Source of the DNA: Rhodopirellula europaea 6C
GTDB lineage: Bacteria > Planctomycetota > Planctomycetia > Pirellulales > Pirellulaceae
Length of the DNA: 64,000 bases
Assembly (NCBI RefSeq): GCF_000338295.1
Contig: NZ_ANMO01000011.1
Coordinates: forward strand, 124,001-188,000
Direction: 5' to 3'
The notes beneath the pieces were generated by a model. It did not search any database. It saw nothing but the letters and a program-made list of their open reading frames with translations, and had not been told where the DNA came from. Positions 9,528-24,500 of this stretch are shown here, piece after piece; within the stretch, counting starts at the first letter, position 1, and each line of letters begins with the position of its first letter. A program made the translations under genes and the position numbers.

Positions 9528-12500
9528 ATGCAAAATCACGTTCCTGAAGATACAGCGATGTCCAAACGCGACTTTCACTTCTTTCAACTGGAAGATCGAG
9601 TCCTTCTCTCCGGTGAAGGTTTGGAAGCGATTGATGTCGTCGCACCCGATGCCGAATTGCTCGAATCGCTCAACGCCGAACTGGATTCGATCGATGCTGC
9701 GCTGAACGATATCAACGCGTCCGACGTGACACCTGACGGCGAAGCGCGTCGACCGAAAGACGATCCCGAGTTTTACGATCCGGCCGATGGCCCGCTCACG
9801 ATGGATCCGGCTCGGCCGATCGAGGTCATCTTCATCGATGACGGGGTGCAAGACAGCGATACCCTTGTCCAGAACCTTCGCGATCAAAATGAAGACACTC
9901 AGTGGGTCATCGTACGCCTATCGAGTGACGAAAGCGGCGTCAACCAAATTAGTCTCGCGTTATCGATGTTGCAGGGTGTCGATGCGATCCATCTGGTTTC
10001 ACACGGCGACGGGGAAGCGATCCAGTTGGGTAGCGATCGTCTAAGCATCGACTCCGCTCCCTCATTCGCTGGTGACATCGCATCATGGGGCCACTCGCTC
10101 GACGCGCAGGCTGACTTGCTGATCTACGGGTGCGATTTGGCCAGTACCACCGAGGGTCAGGACCTAATCGACATCCTAGCCCTGGTCTGCGATTGCGACG
10201 TTGCAGCGAGTGACGACGCGACCGGGCATGCGGACTTGGGTGGTGACTGGATTTTGGAATACAGCGTCGGCGATGTTGAAACGGACGTCGCGTTTGGTTT
10301 CGTGGCCCAAGCGAGTTGGCACCAAACACTGGACCTAACTGCGTCGGGAGGTGAAACGCTGGTCAATGCAACTGCGACGGCAAACCAAGAGACGCGGCCG
10401 TTGAGTGGCAATGTCGACATGGATGAGTCGGGGCGTTACGTCGTCGTTTGGGACGATTATCAGAACGGCGACTCCGATGTTTACGCCAAGGTTTACGATG
10501 CGGACGGTACCGTTCTTACCGCTGACTTTCGCGTGCATTCTGCCAGTACCAGCGCCCAGGATTGGGGCAGTGTCACAATGGCTGAGAATGGGAACTTCCT
10601 CGTGACGTGGGACGATGCGCGTTCGGGTACCTATGAGACATACATGCGGTTGTTTGATGTCAACGGGAACGCCTTAACGGCCGAGACTCAGGTCAGCGGG
10701 CTTTCAGGCGGACAAGCCAACACTTCAGCGGACTTTGCAGCCGATGGTTCTTTCGTCGTCGTCTTTGAAAGTTTGACAGAACCAAATGTGTATCTTCAGC
10801 GATACAACGCCAGCGGTGTCGCTCAGGGAACCAATACGCTCATCAACACGACGACCAGCGGCACTCAACAAAACGCGGTTGTCGCGGTCGCTGACGATGG
10901 CAGTTTTGTCGTCACCTGGGAAAGCGAAAACCAAGACGATGGCATCTCCTATGGCATCTATGCCCAACGCTACGACGCATCAGGCGTAGCGCAAGGTTCC
11001 AACTTTCTGGTGAACCAGACGATCGCAGGGAATCAGCAATACGCGAATGTGGATTCCGATGCGGAGGGCAACTTCGTCGTTACCTGGACGAGTTCGGACG
11101 GAAACCAAGACGGCACCTGGGCGAGACGTTTCGATTCGTCGGGGTCGGCTTTGGACGATGAATTCCAGGTCAATACCTACACGCAGGGGAACCAGGCTCG
11201 CTCGCATGTCGACATGAATGCCACTGGCGATTTCATGATCACCTGGAACAGCGCGTCCCAAGATGGAAACGGCGGCGGTGTGTACGCCCAGCAATTCAAT
11301 AGCGACGGTGTTCGAGTCAGTGAAGAAGTGCTGGTCAACACAACCACCTCCAACGAACAGGGGAATACCACTGTCGCACTGAGTGGCGACAAAGCCGTGG
11401 TTGCATGGAGTGGAAACGGACCTGGAGATGCGCAAGGTGTGTTCACGCAGCGTTTTTCAACCAACAGCCTCAGCCCTCTGGTAGTCGACACCACCAGCGA
11501 TGTGATCGACGGCACTGTCACCGACGTGGCATCGCTATTAGCCGACCGAGGCGCCGATGGATTTATCTCGCTCCGCGAAGCCATCATTGCGGTCAACAAC
11601 GATTCGGTAACGAACTGGCGGATCGATGTTGGCTCGGGCACCTACACGTTTGCAGCAGGTGCCGGCGATACCGCAGGCGATTTCGACATTCGCAACAGCG
11701 TACAAATTGTCGGTGCTGGCATCGGCAGCACAATCATTGATGCCAATCAAAACGACCGAGTCTTTGAAGTCTTTTCCGGATCGGTGGTTTTCCAAGACAT
11801 GACGATTCAGGGTGGGCAAGGGACCGTCGTTGGATCAGGCATCGATGTCAACGTCGGAGCGGATGTCACGCTCGACACCGTTCGTATGTTCAACAACGAG
11901 TCCAACAATGCCGGAGGCGGAGCGGTATTGAACGCCGGCACGCTGACGATCCTCGATTCCGAATTTGAATCTAACAACGCAACGGGTGCCGAGGGCGGGG
12001 CAATTCGCAACTCAGGTGACTTGACGATTGAGCGAACCACATTCACCGACAACTGGTCAAGCAACAGTCTCGGGGGTGCTCTTTATCAAGCTGGAACCGG
12101 AACGGCCACGATCACCGATTCTCTTTTTGTCGGCAATTCCAGCACGCTAAATTCAGGTGGTGCAATCTACGGTGCGGGGGTTTTGACAATCACCAACACA
12201 ACCTTCAGTGGCAATAGCGCAGGGGCCAGTCACCACGGTTCAGCAATATTCGTTACCAACGGAACGACAACGCTGCAAAACGTCACAGCTACCGGCAACA
12301 CCCATGGAGACGGCGGCGCGGTCCGAGTGACTAGCACCGGCACACTGGACATCCGCAACACCATCATCGCTGGAAACACCGGTGGTGGGGCCGACGATCT
12401 TTCGTCCGTCGGCACGATCAACGATCTGGGTTACAACCTAATCGGCGACGGGACCGGTCAATCCGTTCTAGTCGACGGCGTCAACGGGAATCAAGTCGGC

Positions 12501-15500
12501 ACCAGCGGCAGCCCACTCGATCCGATGTTGGAAGCTTTAGCGGACAATGGCGGTGCAACATGGACACACGCCCTTTTGGGAGCCAGCACCGCCATTGATG
12601 CGGGCAGCAACACAGACGCACCCCCTGCCGACCAACGTGGAGTCGCTCGCGATAGCTCTGTTGATATTGGTGCCTACGAATTCGTCGCTCCGATCGGACT
12701 GTTGGCACACTACAAATTCGATCCGCAAACCGGAGCCACCGACAGCAGCGAAAACAGTCTTGACGGAACGTTTGTCGGTAATGCATCGATTGACACGACA
12801 AGCGGAACGAACCAAGTTGGCAACGGAAAACTGACACTAGATGGAACAGGCGACTACGTGGACTTGACGTCGTCAATCTCAAGGTTTGACGACCTCTCCG
12901 AAGGAACCATATCGGCTTGGGTCAACACAACCGACACCGGTTTCAATACGATCCTGGATATCAACGATGGAACGACATCGAACTTTGCTTCCCTGTGGAT
13001 CGACAATGGGCAATTGATCTGGAGCGTCAATGTTGGCGGTTCATCGCTTGTTCGCGCTACGTCGACCGCAACGATCAACGATGGCAATTGGCACCACATC
13101 GCCGTCACCACCGATGGCACAGGAACCTCGGTTTACATTGATGGATTGGAACTGTCGGGGGGCGCGGTCACGTATTCAAGTTCGACGGATACAACAGCGT
13201 TCTTCGACGATATCACTGGTGCGACGACCATCTCATTGGGCGCCTATAATTCGGGCGGTGTCGGCGGTGAGTTTGACGGTTTGGTCGATGATGTGCGGAT
13301 CTACAATTACGCGGTCACTGATTCGGACATGTCCGATCTTTATGCTTACCGCTCCGCATCTCCTAACGATCTTGCCATCACCGACACGACACAAGGAGGC
13401 ATCAGCATCAATGAAGATGGCGGAAACGATGCGTATTTCATCGCCGATGACGGCGACAGTGTCCTCGGTGGGTTGACCGAATTCACGATCGAGATGCAGT
13501 TTTCATCGACTTCGATCACCAATCAAACAACACTTTTTTCTTACGCGACTGCCGCGGATTCGAATGCTTTACTGAGTATCGTCAGCGGAACAACTCTTCT
13601 GCTGTATACCGATGGAGCGAGTTACAGCTTCTCCGGTTTTGACTTCACGTCGCTCGGTGATGGCGAGCTTCATGGCATCGCAATGACGTGGGATAGCGTG
13701 ACGGGTGAGGCGGAACTGCATGTCGACGGGGTAGTCAAGTCCACAATATCTAGCGTTGCAGTTGGACACTCGATTGCTGTCGGTGGAACACTGGTATTTG
13801 GCCAAGAACAAGACTCTGTCGATGGAGGCTATGTCGCGAGCCAAATTTTTCGTGGCACGCTTCACGATGTGCGTGTTTTCGATGACGTCCGGACTGCCGG
13901 GGAAATCGGGGCCAGCTACCGCAGCGAATTGCCCTACGATGAAGCCAACTTACTTGCAAACTGGAAATTTGACGGTTTGTCGCCTGACGGAATCGTCACC
14001 GAATCAGTCAGCGGCAACAACCTAACGATCAAACACACCAGCGAATCTGGATTCACTGCCAGCAAAGCAGCACTCACGCTTGCAATCGACGAGAACACGA
14101 TCAGCGGGAGCGTTGTGGGCAGCGTCTCTGGTCAAGACGCTGAACGTGCAGCAAGAATCGCATCGTTATTGGCGGCTGACGCAAACTTGCGATATTCGGC
14201 AGAGACGGGCAAGTTTTATGAACTCATCAATGTGTCGGCCGTTTGGACTACCGCTCAGTCATCGGCGAATTCAAACATGCTTGGAGGCGTCTCGGGCCAA
14301 TTGTTGACGATTGGATCCGCGGCTGAGAATGAGCTTGCCACGTTGTTTGCCAACGAACTTGGAGGAGACGTCTGGCTAGGCTACTCGGACCAAGTCGTCG
14401 AAGGCGAATTCCAAGAGTACACCGGCACGACTGCAGGAAAAGTTGTCTGGCGTGGGGCCGCATCCGGCTACCGTGTCGACGACGCCTATTCCAATTGGGC
14501 AGCGGGAGAACCCAATGACGACGGCGGCCAGGACTTCGCAAAACTTTATGTCAACGGGACGTGGGATGACGAGGGCAGTGGAGCGATGGTGCGATCCATT
14601 GTGGAATGGAACGCCGATGCGGTTCTCGACGCCACCGATGCGGTGACTTACACGATCCAATCACAAACCGTCGCCGGTGCCTTCGCGATCGATACCAGCA
14701 CGGGCACGATCACGGTCGCCGATGGATCATTGTTGAACTACGAGAGTCAGGCATCTCATTCGTTGACCGTTCGCGTGACGGACGAGGACAGCAACACTTA
14801 CGACGAAGTCTTTACGGTTTCACTCAACGACTTGGCCGAATCCAATAACGCGCCAAGCGACGTGTCCAGCGGTATCGAGCTGAACACTGATGGCGGGAAC
14901 GATGCGTATCTTGCTGCTGCGGATGCCGACTTTCTGCTTGGGGCGGATGGGCACACTTACGAAGTTCGGTTTTCAGGTCTGACCGATATCGCCCCAGGTG
15001 GTATGGCCACGTTTTACACGCAAAGAGACTTTGGCTCGGCGCAGTCCTATCTTGCGATTCACGACGATGGAACGCTCGATTGGGCGGGACTCACGTCCTC
15101 AGGGCAGTACACTCAACTACTTGACGGCGATGTCCACTCCCTAGCGATCACCTGGGATGCGTCGGCAGGCCATATCGCGTTCTATGTTGACGGAGAGTAT
15201 GTCGAATCCACTTCGGTCGCATCGCAAGCGGGCAGTACTGGCGGTGACACGTTTGTGCTCGGACAGCACGTGGACTATTCGACCGGATCCTTTGATTCCG
15301 ATGAAGCCTTCAAAGGGACCTTTCATGATTTCCGAGTGTGGGACCACGCCCGCGGCGCCGAAGAGATTGCACTGAACTATCAGCAGAAACTGGACTTTAC
15401 ACCAGCGGAAGCGACAGCCGAAGGATTGATGGCGAACTGGCAATTCGATGTTTTCAATGGTTCCAACGAAGTGGTCGACATCGTCACTGCGGGCACTGGG

Positions 15501-18500
15501 TCCGAAAACAACCTGAGCATTGGACATGCAGTTGGAACTGGTTTTACAGCCAGCACTCCGGTTGAAGATCTTCACGTCGCTGAGAACACCACCAACGGAT
15601 CGACGGTCGGCTTCGTCTTACCGAGCGCCCCGGACGTTGCTGAAGACATTGCCGGCGATGGTTTATTCAACGAAGCGACTCCGTCCACCACCCAGTATGG
15701 TGTGACCGGGACGTTTGGTGACTGGACGGTCACGGAAGCCTCCATCGACCTGTTTGCGACCACCGATTGGGAGTCTCCGTTGGGCGGTCGCGTTGTCAAC
15801 CTGGACGGTTCTGCGCCGGGAGCGATTGAGCAAAATCTGACGACGGTTGCGGGGCGGCAGTACCAAGTCGTCTTTGCGCTCACAGGCGACTTTAGCGGCG
15901 GAGACGCCGTCAAGAACCTTCGCGTGAGTGCGAGTGGTACGAGTGTCGATTACCAAGCGACTCAGGAGAGCAATTGGTCATGGGGTGAAATCGGGGCGTT
16001 TGAGCAGCGTAGCTTCACCTTCACAGCCGACGACACGACTTCGGTGCTCCAGTTCCGATCGCTCGAAGGTCCGACCAGCACCTATGGTCCATACATCGCC
16101 GACGTTCAAGTCATCGAAATTCCCGCTGCTGTGACGACGATTTTGAACGATGACCCGACGTTGTCCTACGACGCGGCGACGGGCAAGTTTTACAAACTTG
16201 TCACAAACGCAGTGGACGTGACCACCGCCATGTCGAGCGCGTCCAGCGACTTGATTAACGGAGTCGGCGGTCAATTGGTAACGATCCGTTCGTCCTACGA
16301 GAACGAACTGGTTCAGGACATCGTTTCCAGAGCGGGATCGGAGTTCTACATTGGAGGCACCGACGCGACGAGCGAAGGTAACTGGAATTGGATCGAAGAC
16401 GGAGTGGAGGCAGACAACTTCTGGGTTGGTGATGAATTGGGTGCAGCACCTGCCGGCGTTTACGCCAATTTTAATTCGATTGAGCCCAATGACTTTGGAG
16501 GGAACGAAGACTACCTAGCTATCTACGGATCGACCGGCGAGTGGCTTGACCTCTCCGGTGCAGACAACCGCGGCTGCATCATTGAATGGAACGCCAGCGA
16601 AGTTTTATCTAACTTCACGTTCAGCCTGAACGACGATGCGGGCGGGCGGTTCGCGATCGATTCAAACACCGGCGAAATCACCGTCGCCGATGGATCGCAA
16701 CTGGATTACGAAGTAGCGGTGTCGCACAACATCACCGTGCAGGCAACCGATGCGTCGGGCAATTCATATAGCGAAGTGATGGCGATTGCGTTAGACGACT
16801 TGGCTGAATCGACTTCGGTAGTGGTGCCTATTGCTCAGTCAATCAACGAAGACACCAGCTTGACATTTTCCACCGTCGGCGGGAACGCGATCGTTGTTGC
16901 AGGCGGTGGTTTGGATGATCCAATCCTCTCGGTCAGTCTCTCGGTCGCCAACGGTTCGCTGACACTCGCTACGACATCAGGCATCACATTCCTAGATGGT
17001 ACAAATGATGGCGACGCTAGCATTGTCATTTCCGGCGCGGAGTCGGATCTCAATACGGCCCTCGATGGGCTGCAGTACCTTGGCAACCAGGACTACAACG
17101 GCAGCGATACGCTGACGGTCACGACCGGATCGAACGCGGGCGTGGAGGCGAACTTGTATGCGAGATACGAGTTCGCAGGTGGATCGACGACGGATGACAG
17201 CGGTAACGGATACGACGGCTCCGCGAGCGGCAATCCGAGTTTGACGACTGACGCCGAGCGTGGCGATGTGATGACGTTCGATGGCGATGACAAAGTTGTC
17301 GTCACCAATGGGACCCTGGGACTTGGCGGAGAAGTCACCATCGCGGCCTGGGTGAACTTGGATGCTGGCCAGGGCGACGCAGTCGCAATTTCGCTGGGGG
17401 ACAGATTCTTCATCGAACTCGATAACAACAGTTCGGGATGGGGCGTTGGCGCGGCCGCGTTTGGCTCCGGGACCTACACGGCAGGCGCCGGTGAAATTGA
17501 CGTCGCGGGAACCGGTTGGCGACATGTCGCCGCGACGTTCAGCGATGCAAACGACGAACTACGCCTGTACATCGATGGAAATTTGGAACGCACATTCACC
17601 GGGCTGACTCAAGTTCCTGACTGGGCCAGCTACTCAAGCCAGGACATCGTCATAGGCGATCGAGTGGATTCCACCGCCCCGATGGTAGGAAGCCTGGATG
17701 ACGTCCGAGTTTACAACGCAGCCCTGAGCGAAACAGAAATCGTCGCCATGATGGGCGATCAGGGATACGCCTCCGAAACCGTCGCCATCACCGTGACGGC
17801 TGTTAACGATGCGCCGGTGATGACGGCTTCATCGCCCACCTATCCCGCCACCGAAGATGGAGCTCCTTTCGCCGCTTCAGTCTCAGCGTTCTTGGGCAGT
17901 ACCGTCACCGATGCCGACGCCGGTGCAGTGGAAGGTGCCGCGATCTATGGATCCGCGGGCTCTGGTGGAACTTTGGAATACAGCATCAACGGTGGATCCA
18001 GTTGGACATTGATTCCATCGGTCGATGCGACTTCCGCGTTGCTTTTGAGAGCGAATGACCTGATTCGCTTCACACCGGACACAGAGAATGGCGGCACCCT
18101 GACGTTGGACTACCACGCCTGGGACCAAACGTCCGGTACCGCCGGTGGAACAGCGGATGTAACGACACGCGGCGGTTCGACCGCATTCAGTACAGCAGAC
18201 AACACCGTCACGGTGACCGTCGCGGATGTCAACGACGAACAAGTCATCAGCACCAACAACGGAGCAACGTTCACCGAAGGCTCAGCGGGAAACACTATCA
18301 CTTCCTCGATGCTGGAGACCACCGATGTTGACAACACCGCTGGCGAATTGACTTACACCGTGACGGCCAACCCCGGTCACGGCCAATTGAAATTGGACGG
18401 ACTCGTCACCACCTCGTTCACGCAATCGGAAATCGACGCCGGACGCATCACTTACGATCACGATGACAGCGAAAACCTGGCAGACAGTTTTTCGTTCAGC

Positions 18501-21500
18501 GTGGATGATGGCGCTGGCTCGGCGTCGACCGGTTCGTTCAGTATCACGCTGAACCCGATCAACGACAACGCTGTCGCGATCACCAGCGATGGTGGTGGAG
18601 CAACGGCCAGCATCAACGTGAATGAAACCGTGTCCTTCGTGACCCAGGTCACCGTCAGCGATGCCGACATGCCGGGTGATACGATGACGTATTCGATCAC
18701 CGGCGGAGCGGACCAAAACGACTTTACAATCGACAGCGGTGGAAACCTGACTTTCGTCAACCCGCCGGATTACGAAAGTCCAGCTGATGATGACCTGGAC
18801 AATGTCTACACCGTAACGGTTCAGGTCAGCGATGGTGTGCACACCGATAGTCAATCAATTACTGTCACCGTCCAGGACGTGCAAAATTCGTCGCTAACCG
18901 TCACCACAACTTCGGATGTCGACGACACGGGGCTGGGTGCAACCTACACGATCGAAGAGCTGTACGCGGTCGGTGGTGGCACCGACGGCGAGGTTTCGCT
19001 TCGCGAAGCAATCACCGCGGCCAATGGAACGCTCGGCCAAGATACGATCAACTTTGCCATTCTGAACACCGACGCTGGCTACACCGGAACGCCTGGTGTT
19101 GATGCGTACTGGCAAATTTCGCTGACCGCCGCGCTGCCGACCATCACCGAATCCGTCATTTTGGACGGAACCAGCCAAACCGTCTTTGGCGGAGACGTCA
19201 ATCCAGGAAGCTTGGGCGTCAGTAACGAAGCCGGCACCAACGACCAAGCGATCAGCAGCGTTGAGCGACCAGAAATCGCAATCATCGGTGCGTCAGGATT
19301 CGATGGCTTGGTTGTAGGCGCCGACAACGTCACGGTGCAAGGCTTCGCGATGTTTGGCTTCTCATCTGATGCCGCGATCTACATTAGTGATGCTGTTATC
19401 AATACCGTGATCGACTCCAACGTCTTCGGCGTGTCTGCCACGGGAATTTCGGATCCAGGTGCCGCCCTGAATAACCAGATACATGTTCAATCGGTTGGCG
19501 CAGACAACGGAATTCTATCGAACAACATCCTGGCCTACTCCAAGGCAGCGGCAATCCACGCCAGCAACGCCTCCGACGGCTGGAGCATCACCGGCAACCA
19601 ATTTGTCAACAGCGGGTTCAACTACAGCAACGGTGATGCCATCGCGATGAACGGCTCCACCGGCGGCACCATCGACGGAAACTATATTGCCGGCAGTTCA
19701 ACGCAAGCGATTCTGCTGTCGGGTTCAACCAGCGGCGTCACGATCACTGACAACACGATCGTCGGCAATGGGGTCGGACCGAGTTCTGGATCAGAAGTCC
19801 AGTTTGATGCGATCGCGTTCCGCAGCGGCACGAATGACATCACGCTTCGCCACAACATAATCGCTGACAACTACGGCGCTGGAATCACGGTCAACGACGG
19901 TGCGTACGGCATCGAGATCACGCAGAACTCGATGTACGGCAACGGCACGATTCTGTCTCGCCAGGGTGCTGCAGCCAGTGACATCGTCGCGATCGATTTG
20001 CAGACAACTGGCGAAGACGCTGCTTTTGGAACCGCTCCGTACTACACGCCCAATGATGCGGGCGACGCCGATACAGGTGGAAATTCGCTGCAGAACTTCC
20101 CGGTCATCGACTCTGCCAGCACCGACGGAACTCAGTTGGCGGTTTCTGGCTCATTCAATAGTTTGGCCGCTCGCACGTATCGGATTGAGTTCTTTCTGAC
20201 CGACGAATACGCCAGCGGTCACGGGCAAGGCGAAACCTATCTGGGATCAATCGACGTCACCACCGACGGTTCCGGAAACGCAACCTTCGACACCAACTTT
20301 GTTGCTGCCCTGCCATCAGGAACACTTGTTACCGCAACCGCGACTGATTTAACGACGAAGGAAACGTCGGAGTTTTCACAGCAGTTCGCGGTCAACGATA
20401 CGCCGCACATCCTCGGTAGCGATCTCGTCACCAACGGCCAATTTACCTCCGACGCCAGTGGTTGGAATGTCAGCGGGAATCTGGATCATGACGGCAGCCA
20501 AATGCGATTCGGCCAAATTGGAGGTGCTCCCGGAGTTCTATCGCAGACTCTGACGACTGAAATCGGCAAAGAGTACTTTCTCACCTTCCGGTATGGCGAC
20601 GGTAGCGCAACTCAGTCGCAGTCGATTCAGCTCGACGTCAATGGCAGTGCGTTTCTTTTGGACGAAGCGATCGCCAGCGATGTGGCGAGTATGTTGCTGC
20701 AACCCTACACCTACAGCTTTGTCGCTGATTCCACCAGCACAACGCTGACGTTCACCGACACCTCGGCCGACCATTCTGGTGTCCGCGGTTATCTCGATGA
20801 CGTTGAAGTGCGAGAAGCATCCGCCCCCGCCTGGGCTGATCTGGACTACACCGAAAACGATTCCGCGACCGTCGTATTTCCAGATGTGAACCTGGCAGAT
20901 GTCGATGACACGCAGCTGGAGTCCGCCGTCGTTCGCATCAGCGCCAACTTTGTTTTATCGGAAGATGTCTTGGCGGCGGTCGATCAATTCGGGATTGTCT
21001 CCACCTGGAACTCTGGAACTGGGGAACTGACACTGACCGGTACCGCAACGGTGGAACAGTACGAAACGGTTCTAGCGTCCGTCACCTACGAAAACACCGA
21101 TAACAGTCCGAGCACTGCCACACGGACCATCGAGGTAGTCGTCAACGACGGGGACGGCGATTCCAACGTTTTGTCACGCGATGTCACCGTCGAGTCGGTC
21201 AATGATGATCCCTATAACAACGGATCACTTCCAGCCAGCATCACGGTTACCGAAGACGTTGCGTCCAACGTGGACCTGTCATCCATCGATCTGCGCGATG
21301 TGGATGGTAGTGGCGGACAAGACCTGAGCATCAAATTGTCGACCTCCACCGGCGGCAACCTGTACGCCACAACGACAGCAGACGTGACCGTCGTTGGCAG
21401 TGGAACGTCGACACTGACGTTGACCGGAGCTCGCGGAGACTTGAACGCGTTTCTAGACATCGCCACATCGATCACTTATCAGCACGCCACGCCAAACGTG

Positions 21501-24500
21501 AATGGTGTCGCTGCGGATTCGATTCAGGTCGCCGCGAATGACAACGGCAACACCGGCACAGGCGGCGGCACGGATCAGGTCTTTGGAAATGTCTCGGTCG
21601 ACATCACCGCCGTCAACGACGCACCAACGATCTCGACTGGTTTTGACACCATGGTCGGGGAGTTCGGCGGTAACACAACGACGTCGATCATCGGAAAAGC
21701 GACTCTCGAATCGACCAACCGAATCGCGGTCGATTCGGACCAGACGTACGAACTGTCCGTGACCGCTTGGTCGGGCGATGGCGTGGGCGGCAACTACGAC
21801 GCGGGCGAATCCCACTACCTCGGTTTTTACAGCTACGACATCGACGGCAATCAAATCACTTCTCAACATACCGGCCACTACGCGGGGGCAGCTGATACGA
21901 CTCTTGCCATCGACCTTGTCGCGGGGGCGACCGAAATCGTGCTAACCGACGCAACCGGTTGGTACGAGGGCGGCACCCAAAACAATCGCTCGTTCGCTTG
22001 GTACGGCTACACCAATAGCCTGGGGGAAACCTACGCCGACTACACCTACACCCGTAACGTTGAAACGAACTTATGGGATGCCGGTGCGATCGATCACGTG
22101 ACCGGTGTCATCACGCTGCGAGAAGCTTGGTCCGGACCGACCATCTTGGCGGGTGAAGCCGTTCGCAACATGTCACCGACGGGCGGAACGTACCAATACC
22201 CGTTGTTGTCCAACGGACCGATCGACGAAACCGGCGGCGATTATTCCATCGTGATTGGAGGTGCCAACGATACCGGTGCCACCAGCCAAACGCAGTTCCG
22301 TCATGGCACCGCCTACATTGCGCCTTTGGTTTTGGCCAACTACACCGGAACCAGCAACGAGTTGAACATCAGCGATTTTACCGTCGCCACTCAGCAAGGC
22401 ACCACGGTGTTCACCGAGGACGCCGGCCCGATCGCAATCATCGACAACGACTTTGCGATCACCGATGCGGACGACACCTTTGCCGAGTCCATGACGATCA
22501 CTTTGACCAACGGGAAGTTGGGCGACATTTTGAATGTCGATGAAAGCGCGATCAAAGCACTCGGGATCTCGGTCATCGGTATCCCAAGCGGCAACCTGAC
22601 TGCCGATGGATCGATCACGTTGACACTGACCAGCGACACCCCAGACACCGTGACGTTTGCGGACTACCAGGCTGCGCTCAACGAAATCACGTTCGACAAC
22701 AACAGCGACGATCCTGACACAACTGATCGCACGATGACCTTCGTCGTCAACGATGGAGACGTTGATTCGGCAGCAGAGAACTTGGTCATCAAAGTCCACG
22801 CCGTTGATGATGCCCCAGTCGTTTCAACCACCGCCGACAATCCGACGTTTACCGAAGGCGGCGCGGCCGTTTCAGTGTTTTCGGGCACCACCATTGATGC
22901 CGTGGAACTGGGCGACACGATCGGATCTTTCTCGATCTCGATCGACGGAGTCGCTGACGGAGCGCACGAGCAGTATCGCATCAACAGCGAATACATCGAG
23001 CTAGTCGATGGCAACGAAGGTCTCACCGATTCGTCTGGGTTCAGCTACAGCGTCAGCGTCAACGCCGGTGTCGCAACCGTGACGCTCTCACGTGATTTTG
23101 GAATCGGGCCGGGCACTGCCGCGGCCTTGATCAACAACAGCGCCTATCAAAACACCAGTGACGCCCCCACGGGCACCACCCGCACAGTGACGCTGGAAAC
23201 GGTCACCGAATTCGAGCAAGACGGAGTCAACGACACGACAGTTGTCGGCACGCAATCGGTCATCACGATCGCCGGTGTGAACGATGCCCCCGAGTTCGTC
23301 GGACCGGAATTGATCAGCAACGGCACCTTCGATACCGACTTGAGCGGTTGGTCAACCGTCGGTTCAACTGCCTACACCAGTGGCGAGATGAACTTCGGCG
23401 GCGGCAACGCAGTGGGACCACACACGGCCTCGCAAACGATCGCTACCGAGGCTGGCCAAACTTATCGATTGACGTTCGATTATCGCGACGGATCGGATCT
23501 GAAAAATCAATCGCTGCAAGTCACCGTGGACGGCGACAGCAATCTGCTGACGACTTCGCACATCGTCACCGACATTGATGGCAACACTTTCGTACGATAC
23601 GAGTACACGTTTACCGCCGATTCGTCTGCGTCCACGATCACCTTCAACGACACGTCGGACACCGCCGGATTGTCCGATGATACCAACAACGTCGACGGTC
23701 GCATTGACAACGTATCGGTCCAGCAAATCAATGGTCACGTCGGATCGGCAAGCTTCACCGAAGGCGGATCCGCCGTGGTGCTCGACGGCGACCTGACGCT
23801 GTTCGATGACGAAATTGCCGCCGGACTGGACAACTACAACAACACAATTCTGCGGATTTCACGCAACGGTGGAGCCAGCGGGGACGACGTGTTCGGCGCC
23901 AGTGGCAACCTTGCCTCACTGACCGAAACCGGCAGTCTTGTCCTGAACGGCGAAACGATCGGTACCGTCGACCAAAACTCCGGCGGCCAATTGACGTTGC
24001 GTTTCAACACGAATTTGGACGCGGCCAAACTGAACGAAGTCCTGCAGTCGATCACCTACGAAAACACCAGCGACGCACCGCCGGTAAGCTTGCAGTTGAA
24101 CTGGGAGTTTGACGACGACAACTTCGGCACCCAACAAGGCACCAGTGGCGAGCTGACAGGCACGGCATACACCGTCGTGAACATCTCCGGTACGAACGAC
24201 GCACCGGAACTGGACAACAGCGGCACGCCGACCGTCACTTCGATCACCGAAGATCAAATCAACAATGCCGGCATGACCGTCGCCGACCTTTTGGCAACGG
24301 GTGCGGGCGGCGACCCAATCAGCGACGCTGATAGCGATCCGGAGGGCATCGCAATCACGGCTCGTATCAACGGCAATGGACAGTGGCAATATTCGACCGA
24401 TGGTGGAACGAACTGGTCGGCCGTTGGCACGGTCTCCGAAAACTCGGCGTTGCTCCTGCGCAGTACCGACCTAGTCCGATTCCAACCCGATGGAGACAAC

